This document shows positions 32,180 through 44,110 of a stretch of 64,000 nt of DNA, in pieces. The stretch is from Raffaelea ambrosiae. Taxonomy: Eukaryota; Ascomycota; Sordariomycetes; Ophiostomatales; Ophiostomataceae. The notes beneath the pieces were generated by a model, which was not told the DNA's origin, ran no database searches, and saw nothing but the letters and a program-made list of their open reading frames with translations. The stretch covers positions 900,268 to 964,267 of the forward strand of contig PCDI01000011.1 in NCBI GenBank assembly GCA_002778195.1. Reading direction: 5' to 3'. Within the stretch, counting starts at the first letter, position 1. Each line of letters opens with the position of its first letter. The position numbers and the translations under genes are program-made.

Positions 32180-32721
32180 CTAGTTAGGAGGTCAGATCGT
32201 TGCTGTAGGATAGGAACTGAGGCAAGGCAACCTGTCTCCTATTTTCACTCTGGGCACACAGGAGCTTTTTTTTTTTCTTGTTCAATATGCATATGTATAT
32301 CAAATTGTGGTTTCAATCCAAATGCGCGTCTATTATTGTCACTCTTGTCCCTTCTGTTGTGGTCTCGTTCCATGAATCCTTCGTCGCTATTAAATCTCAA
32401 AATGCACAACCCAATCCCATCTTTCCCAAAGAAAAAAACGCCGTTCTCCTCTGCTGTATCATTCACATATAAACCCCGATTCCAGATCGTGTGTCACAAA
32501 GGGCCGTGCACCCCTTTTCTCTTCCTACCCAGGCAATTGTGGTGTTTGTCTAGACTTTGGGTTCTGTGTTCCCATCCTCGGCAGCAAACCAAATGCGACA
32601 ACAAAAAACAGAAGAAGACAAAAACATAACGCTGTGTCTAATATAATGGAAAACAAAAAAGGGAGAAATAAGGTGGAAACAGTGTGCGGCTAGAAACACA
32701 AACTCAGCGCCTTACTGCTTC
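32180..32721. other. Intergenic, convergent 3' ends
   Basis: AT-rich 3'-UTR sequence between the small mitochondrial protein gene and MID1; no gene seen. Confidence 0.6.
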
Positions 32722-34683
32722 CTATGCAGCCACTGCTAGTATGGCCGCTGCCATGGTCAACACCAGCGCCGTCCAGGACAGCTGTGGTCCGGCCGGTCCG
32801 GCACTGAAGAAATGCGCCGATCCGGGATAGTTGCACGTCACGAACCCGTCCTGGTCTGCCGTTGTGCGTTTCCCGTAGCTCGTGTTGAACCCGATTTTGC
32901 CTGGCAGAGGGCATGAGAAGGACAGCTCTGACGGGCAGCTCTGCACCAGATTGTAGCAGAGGTCATCGCACGGCAGCACCTCCTTGTAAGGGCCCGGCGT
33001 GATGGCCTCATCGATAAACGGGTTGCGCGACGAGTTGAACGCGCTGATGTTGGGATACGCTGCGAGCGTGGCCGCGTCGAGCATCTTGCCCGTGCTGGGG
33101 AACGGCTGGCTTATGGCGCGCGGCTGCAGCCACTCGTCCGTGTCAGTGAAATCGGCGCAGCGCGGCATGGCCACCGAGCAGAGCCAGTTCTTGTAGGCAG
33201 CACGGCAGTCGCCGCAGTCGCGTACCAGCGAGTAGCGCTGCTCCGATGGCGCCTCGCAGGGGACCTGCGCCATCACCTTGGTGAACGTGTCGTACATGTC
33301 AGAGGCGTACTGGTCGTAGACCTGGGCAAGATCCGTCACGCTGGCAAACCGCTCTGGGTTGCTCGGCACCGCGTACGCCGTCTCGTTGCAGAACGTCAGG
33401 TTGAACACCACCTCGCAGTTGCCGTTGGCGCTCTTGGTCGCAAAGCTCGTCGCCCGCGTCACTTTTCCCCCGCCTCCGACCACCGCCGCGCCCACCGTGC
33501 TCGTGCCGTTGTCCGGCAGCGCCGCCAGAATCCCCAGATAGCTCGAACTCGAGTTCAGTCCGCTGAAATAGAACTGCTGCTTCGGCAGGTTGCCCAGCCC
33601 GCGCCGCGTCATGCCCGAGTTCACCATGCTCGTGAACTTGCCGTTCTTGGTTGCGGCAATCTGTGCATATGTCTGCAGTCCGCAGTACGACAGCTTCACA
33701 CCGTCGATTGATGTATCTTTCACGTTTTGCGCAAACATTACGTAGGGCTCGCGGCTCATAACCTGCTGCTCTGTGTCGTAACTGCTGCCGCTATCCGTGA
33801 GATTGTGCGTGATCAGAAGCGCCGCGTTCGAGTCGCTGTCCACCCAGATCAGATTGGCATCCGCTTCGTTGTCGTAGCTGTGGTACCAGTCGTCAGTCGA
33901 CGCCGCGACCTCCATGTTGTATGTACCAGACAGCTGGGTCGTCGAGATGTTGGGGGCTGAAATCCCAATATAGATGTCTGTCGTTGCGTTCAGGCTCACC
34001 ATGACCGCGCCCTCCGTGAAGGCGTATGCTGTCTGCAGTTTGGCATTCCCGTCAGGGCCTGGCGAGGTGTTTTGTGTCGACGACGACACATACATAGTCA
34101 GCTGTGGCGCTGAGACGCTGGTTGTCGTTCCAGATGCCACAGGCTGCGGCTGCATGCACGTGTTGGCTGACAAGTATACCTTTTTGGTGGTGCTGTTTTG
34201 AGATGATGCCGCGTTGGTGATGGCGCTGGTGCCGTCGTCACTATCATTATCGTCGTCGTGTGTGGTTCTTCGTCGCAGCTCGTAGTTATCCAATCCATCC
34301 TCTCCATCTTCATCCTCCGCATCTGTCCTGCGCGCAAATATGGCAGCCTTCTCGAAGACAAAGTATTGCGTTTGGCCCGCCTCCACGTTGAGCTGAATTG
34401 GCGCATTATTCGCAAGTCCCGTGACGCCTGCTGGTGCCCGCCCAACGATGCCACGATCGAAGCTGTCAAACTCGGGCTCGTACATGGCATGCTCAATGTC
34501 GAGACCGTCCAGCACAGCGTCGCCGTCTTGAAGAGAGGCGACGCTCCTGCCCGCACTATCGTATAATAATTGTGACATTTGAGAGTCTACTGTGTCGGAT
34601 GTGGTAGCGGCAACCATGTCTGGAGCCAAGGCAAGGAAGAAGAGGAGCGGGAGAAGAAGTGTGAAGCAGAAAGAAGGAGGCAT
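32722..34683 (-). CDS. MID1: Stretch-activated calcium channel component Mid1
   Basis: A single exon of 653 residues. The start is the ATG at 34683, which gives a clean signal peptide (MPPSFCFTLLLPLLFFLALA); an in-frame ATG at 34788 would bury it. After the signal comes a luminal/extracellular domain with many N-x-S/T sites and a block typical of Mid1 (NNAPIQLNVEAGQTQYFVFE). The C-terminal half is Cys-rich (CEAPSEQRYSLVRDCGDCRA; VLPCDDLCYNLVQSCPSEL), matching the Cys-rich region required for Mid1 function. The last 20 residues are hydrophobic (LSWTALVLTMAAAILAVAA), compatible with a GPI-type or tail anchor. Mid1 is the regulatory subunit of the Cch1 high-affinity calcium channel, used in mating, stress and hyphal mechanosensing. 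An acidic Asp/Asn insert lies near residue 150. Confidence 0.93.
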   Translation of the reverse strand: MPPSFCFTLLLPLLFFLALAPDMVAATTSDTVDSQMSQLLYDSAGRSVASLQDGDAVLDGLDIEHAMYEPEFDSFDRGIVGRAPAGVTGLANNAPIQLNVEAGQTQYFVFEKAAIFARRTDAEDEDGEDGLDNYELRRRTTHDDDNDSDDGTSAITNAASSQNSTTKKVYLSANTCMQPQPVASGTTTSVSAPQLTMYVSSSTQNTSPGPDGNAKLQTAYAFTEGAVMVSLNATTDIYIGISAPNISTTQLSGTYNMEVAASTDDWYHSYDNEADANLIWVDSDSNAALLITHNLTDSGSSYDTEQQVMSREPYVMFAQNVKDTSIDGVKLSYCGLQTYAQIAATKNGKFTSMVNSGMTRRGLGNLPKQQFYFSGLNSSSSYLGILAALPDNGTSTVGAAVVGGGGKVTRATSFATKSANGNCEVVFNLTFCNETAYAVPSNPERFASVTDLAQVYDQYASDMYDTFTKVMAQVPCEAPSEQRYSLVRDCGDCRAAYKNWLCSVAMPRCADFTDTDEWLQPRAISQPFPSTGKMLDAATLAAYPNISAFNSSRNPFIDEAITPGPYKEVLPCDDLCYNLVQSCPSELSFSCPLPGKIGFNTSYGKRTTADQDGFVTCNYPGSAHFFSAGPAGPQLSWTALVLTMAAAILAVAA

Positions 34684-36012
34684 GCTGGACGAGACTGGCA
34701 ACCTTTGCCGCCGCCATGAAGGAGAGGCCTGCCTCATATCTGCTATGGACGCATACCCTAGCGAACCGCTTCGCTCTTCTCTGCCCAATCCTTATGGTTC
34801 GGTCGGGCGAGTGATGCTCGCCTCTTCTCGAAGTAGGGAGGAATCGCGCGTCGTCTTGGAAGTGGCGATCGAAGCCTTTTATTCCGGAATATGAATGGTG
34901 TGTCGGGCGTCAAGACAGCCGTCGAGGTCTTATATTATTGCACAATTCTCGGTCGAGGTCGCATACCGTCGTTCTTGCCGGGATTGTTGTTGCAGAAAGA
35001 TGCTGACGGGGGAGGGAGGAGGTGTCGTACATCAAGTTTCATGGATGGTCCCCGTTCCAGAAGAGCAGCGACTCTGACAGGGGCTGGATAATGCAGCAAG
35101 CAGTACCTAGGTGGGTCCAGACTCTATGGGAGGTCCCTTGGTCTGTGCTATTGGTGGCTTGCTGGGAGCACTAGCCACAGCTGACGGGCCCCAATTTATG
35201 CTCCAGTGTGCTAAATACCACGTGTAACATGGCTGTTATCGAAGCAGGCAGCTAGCTAATACTGACAGGTGAGCTGACGAGTACAATCCTACAGATATCA
35301 CTCACCATGGAGAGTGCACGAGACCGTAAGAACAATGCTCAAATATTCAAAGCAGAACATTGACTGAACAAATCCGCATTCATTCATACCTCCACCCGGC
35401 ACAGATGCCGATGGGTCGTTCCCAAGCTAACAGGATTGTCACATACACTCTCCAGCAACCGCAACACCGTAGTAATCTCGATGCCTCGAAGCCTCGAAAG
35501 CCTCGAATCCTCTAAATACCGCCCGATAGTACACGCACCGAGAGAGGCTGCTGAAGCACACACAAAAAAAAAATAAAAGATAAAAACACAAAGAGAGCAA
35601 AGACAGATACAAAGGGAAAAAAAGAAACATGTCAAAGGAATGTTGTCGTTACCAAGACATAGAATATCCCAGCCCGCTCCATCGTGTAAAAAAATTGTCT
35701 ATTGAGGTTTCCCCCACCGTCGCCGGATCAGGTTGTCGTTGATCATATCCAACGTCAGGGGGAAGTGAAAGAGTGTCGAAGCACCGGCACCACGGCGCGG
35801 TGCTCCTTAGGTCGTCGATGTCTAGCGCAAGACATCACCGGTTCCCAGGAGTCTCTTCGGTTCTGCATACACCTTGGGTAGTGCCTGGGTGCTTTCAGAG
35901 AAGTGTGCCATACAGTTGTATGCCATACAGTTGTCAGAGAAGAATGGAACCGAAGCCAGCAAGCAGCGCACTGCCAGGAACGGCCGCACTGCAGGTGGTC
36001 GTTATGCGCCGC
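34684..36012. other. Intergenic between MID1 start and YOP1 end
   Basis: 1.3 kb. The right 630 nt has A-runs and a direct TACAGTTGTATGCCA-type duplication at 35911-35934. No coding region is supported. Confidence 0.5.
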
Positions 36013-37054
36013 TTAATCGGTCTTGGCAGCCGAGTCGGCCTTAGCACGCAGGCCAGCCGAGCTCGACTTAAGGAAGAAGCGGCCGAGCGTGGGCACGATG
36101 AAGGAGCGGAAGACAATCTCAGCGCCACTGCAGAATAAAATAAGAACAGCACCGGTCAGCGCCATATTTCTCTCATCGGGAAATCCAAGGGAAGCACGAT
36201 GTGGGACAGAGGCGCGGGATGATAACCTCGCGAAGATGCTACGCGAGCAGCAGGACAAACGTACCGGAAATAGGGCAGAGACAGCCACAGCAGGAAGATG
36301 AACTTGAAGGTGAAGTAGAAGGGGAACCAGTAGGTGACGCTGATGAAGCTCTCAAGGACACTGTGCATTGGTTCGCTCGTTAGCGGGGTTCTATTGCTAA
36401 GCACTTGGAAGAGCGTATGCGAGACAGGCCTAGCTCCAGACCAGGGAGAAACCCGGAAAACTCGGGAAAGAGAGAGCCAGAAAAAGAGCACAAGACAAGA
36501 GGACAAGTAGCACGAGAACCACCGAGGGACGGAGCAAGACTCACGAGAACAGGGCAAAAACGACCCAGTAAGTCAGCCATTGCGAGTCGTCATCCTTGTT
36601 GGCAGTGAACAGAGCCTCGAGCGAGAAGTAGCCCGGGATGATGAAGCCAGCAAAGTTGGTCAGGAACTGGCCGCCGAGGTTGAAGACAATGAAGAACAGG
36701 TACAGGGCGCTGATGCCGAGGGCAGCATAGGCCTTGGGGACGGTCGTCTTCTTCTCAAGGTTGTTGAGGACGGGGTACTTGGACAGCTGTGCAAATGCTC
36801 ACGTGTCAGCAGGCAGGCTTTCATTGAGGCCACAGTAAGATGTGTAGTAGAGATGGACCGAGTCGGGGGGACAGGGCCCCTCCGTGGCGTCTCCATTTTG
36901 GATCAAACATTAGGCATAAAAAAAGAACCAGGAAGACCAAAAAAAGATCAGGCAAAGAGCAGCAGCCCCCAAAAGAACCACACAAGAAACTGACCTCGCC
37001 ATCGATCTGCCGGATGTAGTGGTGGACACGTTCCTGGGCGGAAGCAGCAGCCAT
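36013..37054 (-). CDS. YOP1: ER-shaping reticulon-like protein Yop1 (REEP/DP1 family)
   Basis: Four exons on the minus strand: 37054-36995, 36786-36545, 36360-36265 and 36127-36013, giving 170 residues. Introns are 208, 184 and 137 nt. The protein reads MAAASAQERVHHYIRQIDGE, then LSKYPVLNNLEKKTTVPKAY, followed by the TB2/DP1/HVA22 domain. Paired hydrophobic hairpins are AALGISALYLFFIVFNLGG and WLTYWVVFALFSVLESFIS to WFPFYFTFKFIFLLWLSLP, with the family block YWFPFYFTFKFIFLLW-LSLPYFRGAE. The C-terminal amphipathic segment (FRSFIVPTLGRFFLK) is also typical. Yop1 inserts hairpins in the cytosolic leaflet of the ER, curves tubules and interacts with Rtn1 and Sey1. Confidence 0.95.
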
Positions 37055-38658
37055 TGTGATGGTATTGGGGGATTGATGTGTTGTTATCAACGGGGAGCTG
37101 AGAAGCGCGACTTGTGAGGATTTCGGGCGGCGTTGCAACGAAGTCGAAAAACGGACGCGAGCAGAGCTGAGCAGCGAGGGCCTGGTCAGCAAAAGGTGTC
37201 TCTTGTTTTGAATGTTCTCGGGGCGGAAGCGCGTCTAATGCGTCGTTTCCGATGGGCGCCGATGAAGACGAGCAAATGCCTTACCTTTGGAGAGAGTTGT
37301 CAGAGCAGAAAGGTTGGTAGAGAAGAAATGCGAAACGAGTTCGTTTGTGGGAAACGGGAAAGGGGGAAAAAGATAGATAGATAGGGGCGGGTGGGCAAGG
37401 CGTCAGCGACAGAGTGGCTACTTGGGCAGTCCAGTTTGGGTAGTCTGCCAGTAGTTCCCTTGTCTAGTGCGATGGCTTCAGCAGGGCAGGGAGGGACCCG
37501 CGTATGGGCCCGCGAATGACGACTGGACCTGCCCCGTGTCCAGATCAGATTCAGGCCAGAGCAAATGGGAGAGCTAGGAATAAGACAATATGGGTCCCGT
37601 GCACTGTGTCGAGGTGCTCGGAGTGGGCGCGTGGCCTCCTGCATCTGCCTGAGTTCGCCCGCAGAGCGTCCTGAGTTCGCCCTAAGGACGCGGCTGATAG
37701 GGATATTCTACGGTGGATATGCAGGCAGTCACGAACGCCGAGCTTGGGGGCAACACAGTGCGCGGCCTCCACCCAGCTGGGGCAGATTGGGTCCTTTCAC
37801 CTCGTTTATTTCAGGCAGGAGCGGAGGTTTCTGCGGAGTGTAGGGGTACACGGCGGCCTGCAATTCAGCTCGCCGAAACTACGCGCGCACCCGTACCTGT
37901 ACTTTCCTCATTCCAACAGCTGCACTAGTCCTGATCAAGCATCCAACGAGGGGTCAACAAAGCTTCGGCCAATCACAGCCACATAGTCCACGTGACTCGG
38001 GTGGTCGGTGCTTGTGGCTGGCAAGAGCAGCCGCCGTTGTTTTGGTTTCCCTTGGAGACAGGCGGATCTGCTTAGCCCACCCAAATCAAAACAAACCGAG
38101 CAAACAAACCGTCTTCTCCCCTTCGTCCCCAGCCCTCGTCTGCCCTGGTCTCTGGCCTCTTCGTCGCTTTCATTCAAATCGCCGCAGCTGCAGTTGTTCT
38201 TGTGTAGCTTTGTCTGTCTGCTGCTGTCTTTCCGCCGCTGGATAATTCAAACGAAACCGGCGCCGCGAGCAGGGGTGCAGCCACGCTTTGTCGGGGAGCG
38301 CATTGTTTTGGCTGCGACAAATTTGTCGACTAAGCGACGGGCTAAATAAAATAAAAAACATCAACAGAGGGAAAAATAGTACACACAACAAAAACATCAA
38401 CACACAACCCCTTCAACCCTCCAAACCCACAACAACAAGCAGGTACTACTTCCCCAGCTCGCAGCCCTGTCCCTTTGCGCTTGCAACTGCGACCTTCCTG
38501 TTTCTTTTTTTTTTCTTTCCTTCCTTGCCCCCTCCTGTCGCCGGCCTCCTGCCTATGTTTACTTGCATGTTTACTTTTTTGTTTTTCTTGTCCTTCCTGT
38601 CGTTCTGCGTCCGCCTAACCAATCCGCTCCCTCTCCAGCTTCGCCTCTCTTCGCAACA
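37055..38658. promoter_or_regulatory. Divergent promoter region, YOP1 / RFX gene
   Basis: 1.6 kb between divergent starts. A likely 5'-leader intron of the RFX gene occupies 38443-38638. The remaining sequence has GATA repeats at 37369-37382 and no supported gene. Confidence 0.5.
38443..38638 (+). other. Probable 5'-UTR intron of the RFX gene
   Basis: Donor GCAG|GTACTA at 38443, a CCTAACC branch site at about 38614 and acceptor CTCTCCAG ending at 38638. The spliced leader would run straight into the ATG at 38659. Confidence 0.55.
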
Positions 38659-41379
38659 ATGCCGCAGATGGCCATGGCGGCCAACGACCTCGCAGACGTT
38701 CGGCACCGCTCGCAGTCGCGGGCGTCTACCAGCTCCATGCACAGCGCAAGCACGCAACCCAACCTCGACCCCGGCTTCGCTGAGCTCTACTCGGCCCAAT
38801 GGCTGGACGATGGCAGCCATGCGCATGGCCACCATGGCCACCACGCTGCGGCCCATGCCAAGGGCCTCTCGGCAGCGGCCGTCGCGGCCGGCCATCCCAT
38901 GACCACCGAGGACATGATCCTGCAGGCTGCGTCGCAGCTTGACGCCAGCCACGACTTCTCTGCCCTGGACGCTTCTATGGCCACCTCTGTTGCCAATGGC
39001 TCGCAATCCTTTCACCACCACCCCCATGCCAATGGCCTGGTCCACCAGCAGCCATTGCCTGGCGACAGCTTCGGCGCCGACAACAGCTTCGCCGAGATGG
39101 ACAGCCAGCTGATGACCAACGACGAGGCCGATGCCTCCATGGTCAGCCTTGGCGGCACCATCAAGCCAGCTCGCTCCAGTGCCAACAACGAGCTCGAGAT
39201 GCGCCAGCTCTTCACAGCAAACAAGGCCCGCAGCCTGCAGGACGTCGCCGAGGAGCTGCACGGCAACGAACGCGGTCCCAACTCCGAGCGCACTCGCCAG
39301 GTCTTTGCCATGCTTTGGTAAGTTTGTTATCTGAACGCCGTCGATTATTTTCTCGGATAATCTTGGCTACTGCCATGAAGCATTTGCTTGTTTTCTAACG
39401 CGCATGCCAGGATCAACCAGGTGTGCTCAAAAGGAAAGGGCTCCGTGCCGCGCGGCAGAGTCTACGCCAACTACGCCTCCCGGTGTGCGACCGAACGCAT
39501 CACAGTCCTGAACCCAGCCAGCTTCGGCAAGCTGGTCCGCGTCTTGTTTCCTGGCCTCAAGACACGCCGTTTGGGTGTTCGTGGCGAGTCTAAATACCAC
39601 TACGTCAACTTCACACTGGCCGAAGACGAACCCGACATGCGCAACTCTCCACGACTGCCCCAAGTGCCACTGCTCGATAGCGTCAGCTTCTCCCAAAGCT
39701 TCTCCAACGACAGCACAGCCGGTATAGCCGCGACAAACGGTACCATCCCCGGAAAAGCCGTGCTCAGCGCGAACAATACTTCGATGCATGCGCACAACGG
39801 CCAAAGCCAACCACAAAGACAACACAGACATTCTCTGTCCCAGCAGACACAGCAGGCCTTTGGCCAGCAACAACAGCGGATGCAGCAGCAGCTGCAGCAG
39901 CAGCAGCCCACGCAGCAGCAGCAGCCCACGCAGCAAAGCTCTGCCACATATGTCCAATGCTTGTACAACCAGCCAGACGCTCCAGGCATTGACCAGCTCA
40001 ACGCGACAGCCCCGAACAAAACCATCCAGAACCTGTTCCTTGCATCCAGCGCCGACACAGAACCCTTCTCACAGTCGGATCCCCTTGTCTTGCCGCGCAT
40101 TGAGCCTTTCTTGCCCAACGGCACCGACCCTGATGCCGCTAAGTCGCTGGCAGCTTTATACCGGTCTCACTGCACGTCTTTGGTAGAGTGCATCCGGTAC
40201 TGCAAAGAGAAGACGTTCTTCCACCTCTTCACCTCCTTCCATGGCACTCTCACCATGCCTGTCCAGAAGCTATTTGCCAACCCGTCTGTCGCCCCGTGGA
40301 TTGAGGAGTGCGATTTTGTTCTTTACCAACGTATGATGCGCATTATCTCTGGTCTTACTCTGCAGGTAGTGCCGAAGCCTGTTCTGGACACCCTCCGGAA
40401 CATTTCTGAGAGACTGGTGGTGCACATCCGCGACTCGTTCCAGGGTCAGCCGACTCACGTTGTGCGGGCCAAGGAGGCACCGGCGACAATCTTTGCTGGT
40501 CTTCTAGACCGTGCCCTTCGTGTCAACCTGACGGCTCATGCAGCAGCCAACATGCTGTCGAACCCGGCCAACCGCGACCAGATGTACCTTGACTGGATCA
40601 CACTTGTCCGGACACGCAAGATTGCCGAGTGTGTCCCTGCCCGTGGCATGGACGACCTGGTCAATGTGCTTCTCACCGAGCTGCGTGACCTCCTGGACCC
40701 TGTCAACGTGCCTTGGGAGATTGAATCGCTCACTCTATACGGAGAGATGGCCTCACGGAGTGGCCGCCGGTTGGATGCCCAGGGCATGAACGACGGCGGC
40801 GCATCAAATGTGCTCGACCGCTGGGTGAACTTCTTGCAGTCACTTCCGGGTCGCTTCCCCTACGCCTCGCACCGCGACATTGTTTGGTGCGTGCAGCGGG
40901 TTGGCACAGCAGTTATGCGGGACCTCACGATCCAGCAAGGTAAGAGCTTCGGCTCGTGGTGGGTCACCAAATGCTGGATCGACGAGATGGTTTCTTTCCT
41001 TGCCGAACAGGGTGGTTTTTTAAGACAAACGTCGGCGCAGCAGAATCTGGTCAGCAACAATAGCCAGAGCAACGGTCTGGCGCAGAAACAATACCCACTC
41101 GGCCGTGATATGGGTCGGCAAGGGCCACGGTACAGCAGCGGCAGCGATGACTCCAGTCTGCCTCACATGTCCCAGTCCCAGCCAGACCGAGCACCATTTC
41201 CGTCTGGCCCGACGCACGGAGCAACCAACAACGACTGCCTGAACATGGGAAACGGCAGCCACGATGACAGCGGCATTGGCATCCGAACTCCAGAAGAAGA
41301 CTTCCCAATAGAAAAGCTTGGTTTCCCGAACGTGGAAAGCCAGGAGCTAATGGTCGGCGTCAGCGCCGGCCTGCAATAG
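38659..41379 (+). CDS. RFX-family transcription factor
   Basis: Two coding exons, 38659-39317 and 39411-41379, give 875 residues; the 93-nt intron (GTAAGT...CCAG) splits the Trp codon of F-A-M-L-W-I-N. The start MPQMAMAANDLADVRHRSQS is followed by a Ser/His/Ala-rich region. The winged-helix RFX DNA-binding domain spans about residues 195-275, with QVCSKGKGSVPRGRVYANYA, NPASFGKLVRVLFPGLKTRR and GVRGESKYHYVNFTL. A Gln-rich block follows. The rest matches the RFX extended-dimerisation part (LAALYRSHCTSLVECIRYCK, ILDTLRNI-type helix, DWITLVRTRKIAECVPARGM). Known fungal members are yeast Rfx1/Crt1, which represses ribonucleotide-reductase genes until DNA damage, and RfxA/Cpcr1/RFX1, which act in morphogenesis and beta-lactam regulation. 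No X-box was recognised in its own promoter. Confidence 0.95.
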
Positions 41380-42871
41380 GGACCGCCACCGCCATCATTC
41401 TCCAGAGAACAAGGGATGCGAGGCGGATGACGCGCCCGACTCTGGCACTGTCTGTGTATATTGCTTATACATGACAGGGTTCTGCTGTGTATTTGCTTCA
41501 TTTTATGTTTGGTCGCTTTGGCTTTTTTTTTGGGTTGGCTTGCCTCATAACCTGTTTTACTAGCTTTCTTTTTTTTTTTTTTTGGAGTTGAGGAGGCTCG
41601 CTTTTTGAAGTGTGGTTACTTTTTTTTATTTCTTCTACGGTTGGTCACACCCTTGGTCACACCCTTTTTTATCTTTTTATCTTTTTTATTTTTATTTTTG
41701 TGATGCACGACTGGACGAAAGGGACGAACATCATGGACACCCTGCAACTACCCCAACCCGGTTGAAGGCGGTTCTTTTTTCTTGTCAATGTGGACAATGG
41801 CGGACAAGGTGAATGGCAGGGAAATGGAAAACATGGGAGGGAAGCAACTATACCCCCTTTTTATCTATGGGGCTATTTCTATTTTTTTTGTTTTGTTTTG
41901 CTTTTACTTTGTTGTTCAGACTTTTTTTTTTGAGAATTAGAGAGTTGGTCTTATGATGATTGATTGCCGGGGATGGGGTCTTGAGTGGTTGGCTGTTTTG
42001 AGAGAATTGCGAAGTCTGGTTTTTGCGTAACGTTGGAATAGTAACGAAAATCAACATTTTTGTGAAATTTATTGTTTGCTTGAGCGTCTGTTTTTCAGCA
42101 AACCTGAGCTGTCAACTGTCCCCAACAGCAATGTTTCTCTGATTTGCGGAGCAACTTTCAAGTCCAAGCTGCATACCTGCGCAGTGCACAATGCCCATGA
42201 AGCATCACTGGTCCTCCAGCTTCACCCGGATGAAGTGAAGAGTAAGCTCTCTCACTAGGCTATGAGCCTTCCAAAGATGGCGTCTCTGACGATGTACATA
42301 GTAAACACGCAGGCCGGAAACCGGAGCCAGTTTTCCGCCGTGTAAGTAGGACAGGTGCACGTGACCGGTGGGAGTAGGAGTAGGAGCTTCTTTGTCTTTT
42401 TTGCGTCAGGCTAGTGGACGTCATTGGCTGGGGTACGGAGTCGCTCTGTGTGCCGCCGTTTAGCATGTGAAGTCGGGGTAGCAGCGCCCTTTCATGGGGT
42501 AGACCTGTACGACAGAGCTCTGTCCTTTTCTTTTCTCCCTCCGTGGCGAATAAAATCGCCTGGGAAAGACTTGCCCCAGCTTCCCTGCCGACAATTGACA
42601 ATGCGTGCCTTCTGCGTTCACATCCTTTCCATCTAAAGTGTTCTTTGTGCTCTTTCTCTCCCTTTTTTTCTCGCCAAATTTCTGCACCCCTGCCATTGTC
42701 TCCGTTTCGTCCCTTGTCTGGAGCCGAAGCTGCCGCGTCATTTGATACCCCCCCCCCCCCAAGCTCCTTACTTCTTTTCTTTCTGCCTCGTCCTCTTTCT
42801 GTTCTTTACACTCGTTCGTTCTGTACCGGCGGTTTGGTTCTTGGCTTCCATCTACACAAAAGCTTGCCAAA
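41380..42871. other. Intergenic between RFX and lipase genes
   Basis: 1.5 kb. The left half is a long T-rich 3' region with two tandem copies of TTGGTCACACCC (41641-41664). The right half has a C-run at 42751-42760 and a pyrimidine-rich leader. No gene supported. Confidence 0.5.
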
Positions 42872-44110
42872 ATGGTGAAAACCACCGAGGGCACGTTCAA
42901 GATCGGCGACCAGGAGCTGTACACCAAGACCTGGATGGTAAGTGAAGGAAGAGGCGCGCGCAGCCTTGCCGGCTGGATGGCAGCTCGTCATATGGATTGC
43001 CGTGTTTTTGGTGTGTGTGTGCGTGGATGTGGTTACTTCTTACTGACGCCGGCTCCAACGGCTCTCTAGCCAGACGGTCCTGTGCGCGCCAAGCTCGTCT
43101 TCATCCACGGCTTCAGCGACCATGTCAACGCCTACCTCAACTTTTTTGACGTCCTCGCCGACCGCGGCATCGCCGTCTACGGCCTGGACAAGCGCGGCTG
43201 GGGCCGCAGCGTCCGCAAGCCGGCCGACCGGGGCCGCACGGGGCCGACGGCCACCGTCCTGAGCGACATGGGCGCGTTTGTCCAGCACGTCCAACGCACC
43301 GCATGCACCACATGCACCGCACAGCAACACGACGACGTGCCCCTGTTCGTCATGGGCCACTCCATGGGCGGCAACGAGGTCGCCATGCTCATGTCCCAGC
43401 CCGTCGGCACCCCGCTCGAGACGGATGTGGTGCGGCACGTCCGCGGCTGGCTGCTCGAGGGGCCCTTTTTCGGCTGGGCCGCCGGCGAGGCGCCCAGCGC
43501 CCTCAAGATGTGGTCGGGGCGCCTGGCCGGCCGGTTTTTCCCCCACATGCAGCTCAAGCACATCATCCCCCACACGTATCTGAGCCGCGACCCGGAGGTG
43601 GTCCGGCGCCTGGACGGCGACACGCTCTGCCACGACACCGGCACGCTCGAGGGCCTGGCGGGCCTGCTGGACTGCACCAGCGAGATCGCCGCGGGCAAGC
43701 GGCCGCCCGGCCCGGCCGTGAAGAGCCTGTGGCTGGGCCACGGCACCCAGGACCTGGCGAGCTCGTACGACGCGGCCAAGACGTGGTACGACACGTGCAC
43801 GGCGACGGTGCCGGACAAGACGCTGCGGTCGTACGAAGGATGGGTGCACCAGCTGCACGCGGAGCCGCTAGCGGACCGGGAGCTGTTCTACAAGGAGGTG
43901 GGGGATTGGATTCTGGAGCGGAGCGGCAGCAGCAGCGGCGGCGGCAGCGGCAGTGGCGACGACAAGATCGAGGAGGCTGCCGAGGTGGCGGCTGCACCGG
44001 AGGAAAAGACGACGACTCCCGGGGCAGCGGCGGCGGCTGCTGCGGCTGCTCCTGCAAAGGCACCCAGCACTGAGACACCCGTAGTGGCGCCAGCAGAAGC
44101 CAAGCTGTGA
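42872..44110 (+). CDS. Monoacylglycerol-lipase-type alpha/beta hydrolase
   Basis: Two exons, 42872-42937 and 43070-44110, give 368 residues; the 132-nt intron is GTAAGT...CTAG, phase 0. The protein starts MVKTTEGTFKIGDQELYTKT. The oxyanion segment is LVFIHGFSDHVNAY, the nucleophile elbow is GHSMGG (Ser120), the acid is in GHGTQDLASSYDA (Asp250) and the base in YEGWVHQLHAEP (His282). The cap region lies between EGPFFGW and the Asp. This is the serine-hydrolase family of yeast Yju3 and human MGLL, which releases fatty acid and glycerol from monoacylglycerols on lipid droplets and membranes. The last 50 residues are a Gly/Ser/Ala-rich low-complexity tail not found in the core family. The His/Thr-rich patch TACTTCTAQQHDD before the nucleophile is an extra loop. 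Confidence 0.92.
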
